From the NCBI GenBank assembly GCA_003116875.1, contig BCKT01000012.1, positions 796,775 through 860,774 on the forward strand: DNA of 64,000 nucleotides, written 5' to 3'. A program made the position numbers and the translations under genes. Each line of letters starts with the position of its first letter. Position 1 is the stretch's first letter. The notes under the pieces were generated by a model. That model did no database searches. It saw only the letters and a program-made list of their open reading frames with translations, and had not been told where the DNA came from. The DNA comes from Takashimella koratensis. Lineage: Eukaryota > Basidiomycota > Tremellomycetes > Trichosporonales > Tetragoniomycetaceae. Of the stretch, positions 37,390 to 48,817 are shown piece by piece.

Positions 37390-40300
37390 TCACAAACTCT
37401 TCGATATCACAGAACAACCTCGCAGACTCACGCGGTACCCTTCGTCCCTTGTCAATCCACCTGGCCCCCGATCCTGGAACCGAGGCGGCGGTAACGGTCC
37501 TTGACTCCTGTACCCCGCTGACCCCGCGCCACATGCTCCTGCTCCTACTTGCAGAATCGGCGACATCGGACCTCTCCGATCCTCGACACTATTGCCTTTC
37601 CAACCCTGGTCCGATCCGTACGAGCCTGAGCGGGTATGCGACTGCGTCCGAGCGATATGGGGCGGCGGGTCCCGAGCGGGTGGGTCTCGAATGTCTCGAG
37701 TGTCTCGTACGTCTCGGCCATCTCGACCATTTCGATTTTCTCGACCGTCGCGAGCCTCTCGACCATCTCGGTCTCGAGGTAACGTTTCTCTATCCGTCTT
37801 GCCGGGTAAATACCTATCCGTCATGGAATTGTCAAACCTCTCTCGGTCGTCTCTATCTCTCGGCCAGTCCACATCGCGCGTCCTCTCCCTGTCCCTCTCT
37901 CTATCCCTCTCCCTGTCCCTGTCCACATCGCGGGCGATATCGACTGGGTCTGCGCGGTCTCGGTGTACAGGTGGGTCTCGACGAGATTCGGCGTCGCGGT
38001 CTGTGATGCGACTTAGAAGAGGAGGTCGGTCTCTATCCCTTTCCCATTCCCGATCCCGATCCCTGTTCAGTGCTCGGTCTCGGTCCCGGTCCCATTCACG
38101 ATCACGGTTGGTCTGGCCGACATTACTGAGATTCGCATTCGAGGTCGAGGTGACTGCTCGAGGTCCGTACGCTGGCGGAGGGCGATCATCTTTCTCCGTC
38201 CGTCCAGTCGATGATGAAGACGGTGGTCCCCAAGCTCTTTCGCCACGGGGTCGTTCGTCTCGTTCTCGATCTCTCCTATCTCGATCCTCCTTTTCTCTTC
38301 TCTCTCGGTCTTCCTTATCTCTTCTCTCTCGGTCCTCTTTCTCCCTCCTCTCTTTCTCTTCCCTCTCCCTATCTCTGGCCTCTTTCTCCTTTCTCTCTTT
38401 TGCTTCCCTGTCTTTTCTCTCCCGTTCCACCCTTTCTTTCCTCTCCTTCACTTCCCTCTCCTCTCTCTCCTTCCTTTCCTTCCGCTCTTTCTCCTCCCTC
38501 TCTCTCCTCTCTTTCTCCTTAGCCTCCTTCTCAGCCCTTTCTAGCCTCTCCTCCTCTTCCCTAATCTTCCTCAACGTCTCTTCAACTCTTGCCGCTTCTT
38601 CTCTCAACTTGATCCTGAGCGCATTCATCCCTTCTTCCGTAGCTGACGTATCGGTCGTTACTTTGTTAGAGTCGTTGACATGGTTCATCGTCTCGTTGGG
38701 TTCAATGTTGGTGTCGGGTTCGGTACCATTGCTGGTGCCGTTATTGGTCCCGGTCGACAAGCTGACGGTACGCACGCTCGTTCCCTTTTCCGAGACAGCA
38801 GTGGAAGCGCGCGGAGGATCCAATGACCTTGACGATGACTGAGACGGAGCCTGAGGTGGCAATGGTGGCGTTTGCGGCGAAGTACTCGCACCCGAACCCC
38901 ACCTCGAGGGACCAGCCATCGCCCCATTCGCTCCCGTCGCCGCGCGTCTCGGCGGTCTCGGCTCCGGCATCGGCCTCACATCCCTAGCGTCCCTGAGGTC
39001 CCTTGCATCTCGACGAGGTCCGTATCCCGGTACCGAATCGATGGCACCGTTTTGGTGTCCATTCGACGTCGTCGTTGTCATCGTCGTTGTCGGCTTTGTG
39101 GTAGAGATAGGGGTAGGGGTAGGGTTCGGTGCGGGTGTGGGGTCCGTACGTCGTGATGAGCCACTAGGCGCAAGGGTGGTAGACGAAAGAGGCGGAGACC
39201 TTGGGTCAAGTCGAGATTGGGATTCGGTCCCTGTGACAAAGAAAGGCGGAAAAGCAGGACAAAGGGTGTGAGCTTAGGAATCTCAACATGTAAGCTGGAA
39301 AAATGAGGCGCGGAGAGTGTACGGAAACGTGGAAAGAGATGAAAAATGCCCGCATGGCCGTGATCCGTGCTCCGTGCCCCGTGCCCCGTGTTCGTGCTCG
39401 TTCGCATTCCTCCTGATACTCGCGACTCGGCCCCCCCTCTCCGGCCGAAGCGCGACCTCATTGCCTACCGCTTGAGTTTGGCCCTATGCGTCCCGTGAAG
39501 CGAGCAAGATCCACTTTATACAGATCGTCATAGGCTTCTTTTTTACGGAGCCCATGCTGCTCCTGTTTACCTGTCCATATGTTTAAAATGAGAGCGGATG
39601 ACGCGGGCCTGTACTATCCTCCATCTGGTGATTCGAAGAAATTGTCGGCTCCTTGGGATCTTGACGAGCAGCGAGGCGGGACCGAGCACACGGCACGCGA
39701 GCAAGCTGTCATGTAATGACGAGCTTACGAGCTCGCGAGAACAAGACGATGGGGACACCGGGCACGGATAACACACCGAGCGCCTTCCTAGGCCCAAGCA
39801 AGAGAACATGGGGAGGGTTGGAACGAAGGAACGAGAGAAACGATCAACCATGAACGTAAACGTACTTCTGTAACCATTTGATTGAGCTTGTACGTTCTCC
39901 TTGGGCCTGTCGTTGGGGCCAGACCCGCTATTGAGGTTATTGCTCGTGTTGCCATTACTGTTGCTGTTGTCATTGATGATATTGTTGCTGTTGTTGTTGA
40001 TTCCGCGCGGGCCCCATGGTCTTGAGCCGTCACGAGAATCACGAGGGTCTCGAGTACTTGTAGTTTTTTTTGTCCCGTTACGCTCTCCGTCCCTCTCCCT
40101 GTCTCTGTCCCTCTCCCTGTCTCTGTCCCTCTCCCTGTCTCTGTCCCTCTCCCTGTCTCTATCTCTGTCCCAGCCGCTATCCCTACCCCCATCCCTCTCC
40201 CGGTCCCGACTGCTCTCGTTGGGATCGTACCGATCCGCCGCGAGTCTCCGTTCCCTCAACAACTGTCCGAAGGCATCTCTGCCATCCCAATTGCGCCTGT

Positions 40301-41694
40301 CTACCTCTCTCACATCTCGCAAGTCTCGCACGTCTCTTGTTTCCCTTTCGTACCCCGAATCCCTTGGCGATACCGAAGTCGGTCCCGATGTCGATGTCGG
40401 TGTTGAACCAATCACCGTCCTCGTCGTAGTCAGCGTCGGTGTTCCCCTGCTTTGATCTTGTTGTCGACCTGCGTGCGTTCCATACGACCCGTCTCGACCA
40501 CTTCCGTTACTCGAAACGCGTGTCGAGGCCGGTCCGGTAGGGATCGAGCGTTCGGATGACGCCGAAGTGCGGGGCCGTTTCGCTTCGTCTTTGCGAGGCG
40601 AGGGACTACGTCTCCTCTCCCTCTGTCTCTCACTGGACCCACTGGCAGTCCGTTCGCGGTGTCGAGGTCCGAGAGGAGCCGACGCGGGAGGGTCTGCGGC
40701 CCTGCTCGAGCTCGATCCAGCTCGGTTTCGGTTGGTCGATTCGGACACTCGAGGTGTCGGCTTCGACGTATCGGGCACAGCACCGCCCATCATAGCTAAT
40801 AGAGTTGGCGCGCCCTCTCCGGCCACCTTCGAGGTTGAAGTCGAGCCCGAGAGTTTGCCGTCTTCTTTAGCGACTTTGGGTCCTGGCCAATCCCACGAAG
40901 TTGATTTGCTCTCCTTGTTATGAAAAAAGTACTTCTGTTGAGTTTTCGACCATATTCGTTCCCAACCTTTGGGTAACTCTTTGTCCTTTTCTGCTTTCTC
41001 CGTATCTTTCTCTTTAGTCTGCGAGGCGGGACGGTCTCCTGCTCCTTTCCGCTGCGTGGGTCCCTTGTCGACGTCCATCACTTGCGAGGTACGTGTTGAT
41101 GGTCCCGTCGCTGCAGTCGGTGTCTGGGCAGCTCGGTGGGTTCCGGTATCGCTGTCGCGTGACGCCCGCCGGGGACCGGTCGGTGGTGCCGCGCTGGTAT
41201 AGTGCGGTCTTGGGGCTGGGTTGGCGGCGGTCTTGGTGATGACTGGTGATCGGGGGGCAGGGACAGTCGGTTGGCTCGCATGCAAGTCTGTGTACGAAGG
41301 TAGGGAGGCGAGTATAAGCGGAGAAGCAGGAGGTGGAAGAGCAAGTGCGTCAGAAAACTCAAAATCACTTCGGCCCGCTGCTAGCCATCGCGGCGACAGG
41401 AGAGAGTAGCGGCGAGGGGGTGCAAAACGTGGGATGGGAGGTATGGCGAATGCCTAGACCTTATGAAGGTGAATTACATCTTTCTGCGACCATAACAGCC
41501 TTGGTGTAGAGCAAGCCTGGCGACTCACCATCCTCCTCGCCTCCAAGACTCAACACATCGTCATCTGCTCCTTGTGCCATACCCGACTCGACTGCCGCTA
41601 CAGCTGCCAGTCCCGCGCCGCCCTGCCTCCACACGTCGACTTCAAGCTCGGGATCCTCGTCGATCCCCCAGTCGACTTCCTCGTCCTCTGCCAT
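37390..41694 (-). CDS. WW-domain protein with RD/RE repeats and long ER/K helix
   Basis: Three exons join in phase: 41694-41529, 41287-39866 and 39230-37390, giving 1,142 residues. Exon 1 is acidic ([20 protein letters not shown]). A WW domain ([20 protein letters not shown]...STSWDWP) lies near residues 158-190; WW domains bind proline-rich ligands, often in transcription and splicing factors. Ser/Arg-rich sequence follows, then a run of DRERDR repeats (plus-strand 40084-40165). Exon 3 contains an uninterrupted Glu/Arg/Lys stretch of about 130 residues near 730-870 ([20 protein letters not shown]), a likely single alpha helix, and more RD dipeptides. WW plus polar Arg repeats recalls PQBP1 and other spliceosomal proteins, but I cannot assign an orthologue. 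The 635-base second intron is long for this locus; its phase match (A plus GG) supports it. Confidence 0.78.
40084..40165 (-). repeat. 18-bp coding minisatellite (DRERDR repeats)
   Basis: About four tandem copies of an 18-base unit (plus strand CTCTCCCTGTCTCTGTCC) lie in exon 2 of the WW-domain gene and encode alternating Arg with Asp or Glu. The unit is a multiple of three, so copy-number change keeps the frame. Diverged copies of the same type occur near 37880-37925 in exon 3. Confidence 0.85.
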
Positions 41695-41931
41695 GTTGTC
41701 GGCGCAGAGGAGCTCGAGTTTTAGGTAAAGGTGAAATGGTAAATGGTAAGTGAAGAAAGGAGAACAATTTTGAGAATGTAGGGATAGAAAGTCGGCTCGG
41801 AGGTGCAGCAGGGTGGACACTGAATTTGGCCGGCAAACCTCGTGACATGATAGGATTCATTTTTTGGCTAGCATGCATAACCGTCGTCATTTCGTTTATA
41901 CTCCACACAGTCCCTACACGGACAGACAGGA

Positions 41932-43776
41932 CTACCACGGCTGACCAAAGTAGAGCTCAAGCGCGTGGGCGGTGATGTTGAACCCCAACAGACTGAGTAG
42001 GTATCTGGAAAGTGTTAGCAGAGGTCCCAGAGAGCCAGAAGGGTAGAGGATTGAGGTTTAGGAGATGAACAGTGAAGTCCCCACGTATGAGAGGAGCATT
42101 GAAGATCCGGGGTTACAGCCACAAACGCGAGAACACCCAACTCACCCGCCGAGAAGAGGGAGCAGCGTCGCGAGGAATACTTCGCTGCGGGCGACAAACG
42201 GAAGTGCCGCGTAGCCGAGATACGTGATGTACACGTACTGCATACCAGCGACGAGGAAGAGCGTGCTGAGTGGGGCCTCGGTTAGCGCTCCTCGTTCAAT
42301 AGCCCACCTGCATTTCCTACTCGACCGCCTCCTCGCCCGTCTTCATCATCTGGCCGCTACCTCTTCTGCCCTCCTAGTCCCCTTTGCTACTCACTTGCCG
42401 AGCCAAAGACAGACCCAGTTGTCTCTCACCACCAACGCCGCGAGCGGGAGCAGCGCGACGGCTGTTGTCAAGAACGCCGGGAAGAACGAGTTGACAGCTA
42501 CGTCGAAAGCGTATGCGAGCTCGACGCGGTTGTCAGAGACTGCGGCGTAAGGGGTAGAAGAGGAGACGAGGAGGCGGTTGGAGATGAACCACAACACGCA
42601 GGCGGTCAAGAGGGAGAGGAGGATAAAGTCGCCTACGGATGGAGTTGGCACGGTAAGTGTTAAAGTCAAAGTATGTAATTTGCGCTGTACTATGATGACT
42701 CACGGAAGACCATGGTGAGGATGACGGCGAAAGTCCCTATGAGCGACTTGTGGTACAGCACCGCCCAAGTCGCGCCAGTCACTGCGAGGACTCGTAAGCA
42801 GACATCCCTGTTCTTACCCTCGTGTCCGACACCCAAACCCATGCCTGAGGGTGAACCACGCAAGGATCACGGGTTAACTCACAAGCGACACATGCCGTGA
42901 TGAGTAGTAGCATTGCGGGACTAGATTGTCATACCGATCAAAACGAATCAGACAAAAGCAATGTCAGCATTGTATCGGCCCATGTAATATGGCTTCACCG
43001 CCCGATTGTTCGTCGATCCCCTTGAGAGTAGAGGTCGGAGGGTCCCGCTTGGGCAATGCCACGTTGGAACGTCTGACTTACTCGTCTCGCGCCCACATGT
43101 TCTTGGTTTGTTTGCTAAGTGGAAGAGATGTGTGAGCAATGTAAGCCGGGTACAATGGGGACGAGGCCCGAAACAGCTAGACAGCCAAAACTGTAGCTCA
43201 GAGCAGGACCTGTCCGCCCATACGGACGTCAAGAACCTGATTCTCCGACTCACTGGTGGTAAGTCTGCTTGTACACCCGCCTTGGTGATACGACGAGGTA
43301 TGTGAGCTGCCAGAATGCGAGCTCAAAGTCCTGTCATAGGAAGTGCGGTCAGCGCTAGGTCTAGGGTCCTCCTTCGCACAACTCTAAAGTTTCCTCTCCT
43401 GCCCTCTCCCAGTCATCTAGACCCATCTCTACCCCTCCCCCCCGCCCTCCCCCCTTCCCTCCCCCCCGGCCCTTCCTCTTTCACCTATCCTGTACTGACT
43501 CACCATTGCGCTAAACTTCAACAACCTCCGCAAAACCAGCGGTACTCTCCCGCTCGCATTCCCAATCCCCAGGTCTGCATCACTAGTGAGCGGATACGCT
43601 CTTCCTCCTGACCCAGCTCCTGCTCCTCTGCCCGCGGCGAGCCCTAGTCCCAGGCCGCCGAGCCCCCCGAGCCCGCCGCGGCCCGGTGCGAGGCCAAGAC
43701 CGAGTCCAAAGTGTTTCGACGAGGTTGAGGAGCTGGACGGCCCAGCGGTGGTTGTCGGCAGCAAGGGCGGGGCCAT
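41932..43776 (-). CDS. GMH1: UNC-50/Gmh1 family Golgi membrane protein
   Basis: UNC-50 proteins are polytopic Golgi/ER membrane proteins linked to Arf-GEF recruitment (yeast Gmh1 with Gea1/2) and receptor trafficking in animals. Eight exons join in phase, encoding about 310 residues. The first 75 residues are Gly/Leu/Ser-rich and disordered, an extension compared with animal UNC50 (about 260). The family core follows: VLRRLLKFSAMDFELAFWQL, TYLVVSPRRVYKQTYHHKQT, KNMWARDDPAMLLLITACVA, then hydrophobic segments TWAVLYHKSLIGTFAVILTM, FILLSLLTACVLWFISNRLL, SFFPAFLTTAVALLPLAALV, TLFLVAGMQYVYITYLGY and the C-terminal LGFNITAHALELYFGQPW. The start at 43776 is the first Met and diverges from SEC2 across 283 bases, a shared promoter between two membrane-traffic genes. 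Confidence 0.94.
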
Positions 43777-44059
43777 GGTGCGTGGGCGGAGGCGGATGGT
43801 CGACAGTTTGGCGAAAGGTGGAGACGGGTTGCGTCAAGGGGAGTAGGGAGGGAGAGGGGGGGAGGTGAAGAGGTGAAGAGTGAAGGATGGGATAGATCTG
43901 AAGGGTAGGAGAGTCCTGCTGGGTGTTGGATTTGGTGCACGCGTAAAAAGCGCCGATGACTACGATGACTGGCTACAACAGCCTAGGACCCGATGGGAAC
44001 TGACACCAGACCTTACCTTTGATCCATTCCCCACTCTAATACATCCACGTCCCACTCTC
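43777..44059. promoter_or_regulatory. Divergent promoter UNC50 / SEC2
   Basis: The 283 bases between divergent start codons are purine-rich on the plus strand next to UNC50 (43830-43890), matching a CT-rich minus-strand leader, and more mixed next to the Rab GEF gene. No TATA box was assigned. Confidence 0.5.
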
Positions 44060-47000
44060 ATGTCAGCGACAGAACCACCTCCCGAGGGCGGGCCAGACCC
44101 CGACCACGCTGGCCCCGACTCTGAACCCACTGCTGCGTCTGCTGACGCTTTGCCCGAGACCTCGGCCGACGGCGCGCACGGCGCACACGCGCTCACCGAC
44201 CCGGTCGAGGGAGGTGCGCCGGAATCCGGATCGGCGGATGCTGAGCATGCTGAGGTGACAAAGCACGCGGTGGGCCGGGAGAGCGCAGGCGCCGGGGGCG
44301 AGAGCGGAACGCTGGGGCTTGAGAACGTAGAAGCAGGGGAGAACGGGACGATCGAGGTGAGTCCATGGTCACCTTCGACGTTGCGGTATCGCAGTCGGCG
44401 GCTTCAGATCAACCAACGCGCCCAATGCGTCCACGTCCATGCTGACTTTACCATCCTCTCCTACACCTTGCTATCTCCGCTACGTCGGCCTACTTTCCCC
44501 CCTCCTACCCGCCTCCCTTCTCAGGCCCGCGGGACCCCCGACCTCTCTGGTCTGCAGCCTCACGCCGCCGACGCCCTCCACGCGCCAGACTCCCCCACGA
44601 CCTCCCTGATCACTTCTCTCCGCTCGCAGCTCCTTGCGCTGTCCGAGCAGATGCATATGCTCAACACCAAGCTCGTCTCTGCCGTCAGTCAGCGCGGGGA
44701 CCTCGAGGACCAGCTGTACACGCTGCAGGACGAGCACACGGCTCGGGGCGCCAAAGTCGAGGAGCTCGAGCGCGCCAAGGCTCAATGGGAGGAACACATG
44801 AGTAAAGGTCTGTTGGTTGAGCGTGAGCAGATCACGGCCGAGATGCAGAGGCTAGCAGCTGGGTTGGTAGAGGAAGAGAGAAGGAGAGGCAGTGCAGAAG
44901 AAAAGCGTGCACAGGTGGAAGGTGAGGTGGACGAGTTGGCCGCAACGTTGTTCGACCAGGTGAGTCCGAGCGTGAGCGCGAGTGCGAGCATAGCGATCAT
45001 AAAAGTTGTGCAAGGGAGATTCCTTCGGTCACTACATTGCCCAGTCTGCTCACTCAAACGTACACTCGCTGACGCTTCTCTTCGCTCTTCACCCACACTC
45101 TACACTTGCCCCCGCCTAGGCCAACACTATGGTCGCTACTGAGCGCATGGCGCGTGCGCAGGCCGAGGACCGACTCCGGGAGACCGAGGAGAACCTTGCA
45201 GCTGCCGAATCCGCCATGCGTGATATGCAGCAACACCTCCAATCCCTTTCCTCTACCTCCAACCCCACCGATACCTCCCGATCCTCTGCCGACGCTAGCG
45301 CGCTCGTCCCTTCCCCTTCTGGTGCCGCACTGGCCCCTGCTGTCGCTCGTCATCTGGCCTCTCACGTACCTTACGCCGAATTCATCACTTTCCTACACCA
45401 TCTGCGCGCTTTACGGCCTATTCGCGAGCGATCCAAGGAGACTTTCCCGCCTCCTCTTATCTCGGCACTCATGGGTCAGCCGTTCCTCGCGCGCACGGCG
45501 ATCGAGGACCACGAGCCTACCCTCCGGCTTGACTTGGCGCCTGACCTCAGCTGGCTCTCTCGCCGGTCTGTCGGAGCCGCCATCATCGCTGGAGACCTCA
45601 TCATCGAGCCCGTCCCCGCATCTCAGGTGATCGTAGCTACTAGCGGACCGATCGACGCCATCGGTTGCAGCCTGTGTGGGCGGGCCATCTTCCCATCTGC
45701 GTCGACCCCGCTCTCCCCTTCCACGGGCCACGGGTTCGGTGCACCCCCTACCCACCCATTACTCTCCTCCCGTTCGGCCCAGTCATCGAGCGGCGCCCGG
45801 TTCTCTCTCAAACCATTCTTCAACACGTCCCCTGGCCCCGCGGCCTCGCCATCCTCTTCCCCGATCGCTTCGCCGGCACCTATCACCGCCTCGGGGCGTA
45901 CGAGCACTGACGCTCCCTCTGCCTCGACGACCCCGACGCCGGGTGCACCGGGCCTCGCTCCGGGAAGCAGCACGAGCTCGACTTACCCGCCCGTGTATAT
46001 CTTCCGGGTCGCCGCTGCCGCGCAGGGCGACAAAGAAGCCAAGTCGTACCCACTTTGCAAGAGCGGGTGGTGCCTCGAGCGGCTGCGTGCGACCTGTGCG
46101 ATGTGGCACTTCCTGCGAACGGGGATCATCCATGTCGTATGGCACGGCGACGACGTTCCGTCCACTTACGCCACAGCCTCGGCGACCGCGCCCACCCCGT
46201 CCGCTGCTCCTTCGGCCGCCGGTGTGGAGACCGAGGATCCCAGGCGCGACTCTGGCGAGCCGGGGAGCGCGGACACCGCCCACACCGCACAACTCGAGGC
46301 GCCGGCACTCCCGACTCGCCGCAAGTCAGGCTGGGGGCTGGGATTCAAGCTCGGGGAAAGATCAAGCAGCAGTTCGAGTTGGACCAAAGCGTTCAACCGG
46401 TCTAGCGGGGGTACGGGCGCCGTGAGTGTCGGCGCGACTCCACCGCAGAGTCCTGGGCTCGGGTCGACCGGGGGTAAACTCGAGTCGACCGAATCGGCCC
46501 CCGCGACGGCTTCGGTTGCGGTCGATCCCTCCCTCGACGCTACGGACGAGAAGGGCCAGCTCGGCGCTCCGCTCGAGCTCAAGGTCGCCACAATCAGCGA
46601 CGAGGAGAAACTAGAGCAAAGTGGGGAGACCGAAGAGGTAGTCTCCGTCCCTACGATCCAGCAGACCGAGGCGTCCCCAGAGACTGCAGCTCCTGGGAAA
46701 GCTAGTGTTGCCGGTTCAGCCGCCTCAGATATCGACTCGGACGCGGAGAACACGTTCTCGACGCCCAAGGGGGAGCCGAACGAGCTTGGAGAGAGTGGCG
46801 AGGCGGGCGAGGCGGGCGAGGCGGGCGATGCTGGTGAGGCGGGTGAGGGAGGAGCAGAGGCTGCAGCGGCCAACGAAACGGCAGACGCATTGGATCGGAT
46901 CCTGAACATGGCGGGTGGAGACGAAGATGAGGACAAGGACAAGGACGGCGAGGGTAACGCGGGCGAGTCGAGGAAAGAAGGGGACGAGGAAGCAGAAACT

Positions 47001-47732
47001 GGAGATTCGAAAGCCGAGACCACTAGGGATGCGGCGGCGGCGGATAACACCGAATCGACACCTACCAAGCCCCAACGAACGACTCCCCTCGGCGATTCGA
47101 AAGGAACCACCGACTCCAATTCCACCACCGTCCTTGACACACCCACTCGCCCATCGGCCTCTGGATCCGCCACGAGCCTCGTCGATTACTCGCCGATTAC
47201 GCGATCCGCGACGTCGACGCCGCCTCCTCCACTCCCGAAACGCGCGGCGGCACGGAACCGGCTCTCTCAGCTGAGCGTGGCGGACTCGCCTGCGCGCGCT
47301 GGGCCAGCAACAGGTACAGCAGAACCTTCGCCATTATCTGCGTCAGCGACTGCTTCGGAACCTGCGTCAGCAACAGAGTCGTCAGACCCTGTTTCGGCAG
47401 TTGATAACCCGGTAGAGGAGAAGGCAGACTCTTCGACTTCTGCGATTGAGGCAGTAGGACCGAAATCACCACCTCCTCCTCTCCCGCCTCGACACCCTAA
47501 ACACCCCGAGACTCCCTCGTCCCAGATCGTTGATAGTCAAGCTACCACCACCGCTGTGACTACTGCGAGTGCGACTGCTGTTCCCGCCGGTGCAGGTGCG
47601 ACTACAGCCGTCACGGCAGGTGGGAGGACGTACCTCCCCGAAGATGGATGGGAGGCAAAGACTTGGCGAGCTATTATCAAGTTGAGGGAAGATATGTGGC
47701 GCGCTAGGGTCGGGTTGGTCGTTGATCAATAA
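44060..47732 (+). CDS. SEC2: Sec2/Rabin8-type Rab guanine-nucleotide exchange factor
   Basis: Sec2 proteins activate Sec4/Rab8 on secretory vesicles through a long parallel coiled coil. Three exons join in phase: 44060-44356, 44525-44959 and 45120-47732, giving 1,114 residues. Residues 1-125 are acidic and disordered. The coiled coil spans about 130-285 (SLITSLRSQLLALSEQMHML, RGDLEDQLYTLQDEH, EVDELAATLFDQANTMVATE), with the family GEF block ELAATLFDQANTMVA. A second region contains a Cys pair GCSLCGR near 427, then YIFRVAAAAQGDKEAKSYPL and CLERLRATCAMWHFLRTGI near 537-580, like the conserved C-terminal module of Rabin8/GRAB and fungal Sec2. A disordered Ser/Ala/Glu tail has GEAGEAG repeats and proline motifs TPPPPLPKR and SPPPPLPPRHP that look like SH3 ligands, ending in a conserved-looking WEAKTWRAIIKLREDMWRAR. 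An in-frame ATG at 43880 was rejected as leader. Confidence 0.92.
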
Positions 47733-48817
47733 CCGCGTGGGTATGGGTAAAGGAGTGTATAGAGAGTAGGGATGGAAAGAACTTAAGAGCAGAAATCCAA
47801 GGGGAAGAAGAGAGAGAAGGCAGGGGAAAAGAGAAAATGAGAGACAGAGGTAGTGCGTTTGGTAGGTCTGTAATTTACAGTAGTTCTTGGTTTTGTTCTG
47901 TTCTTACATCTTTGATTAGTAGTACCCCCTCAGTTTAAGTATTCACCCGAGCAAGTCTCGCCCTCAATTCACATTATCCATATGCAGCAAGTCTTCCTCT
48001 TTGCCCCACACCGATAGCGACAGTCGATACTCAAATTGTTGATCGATCACATCACAATGAAAACCGTAGATACATGCAAAAAGATCTCCTCGAAATACAG
48101 ACCTGCAATACTACTCGACACTTTTTTTTTGGGTCTTTCGTTCCCTTTCAATGATGAGATGACCTCCACAACCAGCGATACAGACTAGATACAACTTGAC
48201 CTCCTTCACCCCCCGAGTCAGCGTGGGCCGACTGTGTGCTCAGAGCTCAGCATGAGCTTTTTTGTGAGCGAAAGCCAAGACAGGCTTCGCGGAGAAGGAG
48301 GGGAAATAGGGAGTAGGGAGGGGGGGGGGGGGGGGGGGGAAAAAAAAAAAAGGGGGGAGAGAGGGGGGGGGGGGGGGGGGGGGAGGGGGGGGGGGGGGGG
48401 GGGGGGGGGGAAGCAACAACATAAGTGAGCACGAGATTTAGCAAGTTGAAGGAGTGTGATGAATGAGATATTGGCCGAGGGTGGATATGGGCAAAACGGA
48501 GGACATGGCAGGATGCGAGTCGATGTCGTGCTCGGTGAGACACAAGTGGCAAGCCACAAGGTCTTGTACATCCGTGACAGTACACGTTCGAGACGCGCCA
48601 ACAGCCAAGAGGCGCAGGCCGACATGGCGAGAGCGCGGTGTAGACAATGCCGCGACGATTGGTGACGAGAAGGGACGATACACGCGGATTTGGACAGTAG
48701 GACCGCGACATGGAGGACGAGACGGAGAGGACAGCGCGATGCAATGACACAGACGTGGGCCGAGGACAAGTCGAAGCGAAGCCGACAGTCGGGCAAGAGA
48801 AACAAGGTGACCTATGC
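47733..48817. other. Convergent intergenic region SEC2 / RRM gene
   Basis: About 1.1 kb between two stop codons. It contains purine-rich sequence after SEC2 (47750-47850), an AT-rich part (47870-48130) and a large poly(G) block (48317-48410). The minus-strand frames over the block are poly-proline artefacts of the C-tract. No gene is seen. Confidence 0.55.
48317..48410. repeat. Compound poly(G)/poly(A) low-complexity block
   Basis: About 94 bases consist almost only of G with one A-run of about 12 at 48340-48351 and a few single A residues. The G-strand could form multiple G-quadruplexes. Such a run is also where read or assembly errors concentrate, so the exact sequence should be treated cautiously. 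Confidence 0.85.

Noticed and set aside
37592..38842. A 416-codon plus-strand Ser/Arg-rich frame antisense to the WW-domain gene.
   Set aside because: It is the reverse complement of the Glu/Arg/Lys helix and RD repeats. The minus-strand reading is supported by in-phase splicing and a WW domain.
43880..44059. Upstream in-frame ATG for the SEC2 gene at 43880.
   Set aside because: It would place the start inside the short divergent promoter with UNC50 and adds a sequence unlike Sec2 N-termini. The Met at 44060 begins a typical acidic disordered start.
48234..48428. Poly-Gly and poly-Pro frames over the G-tract.
   Set aside because: They are artefacts of the homopolymer block and have no flanking coding signal.
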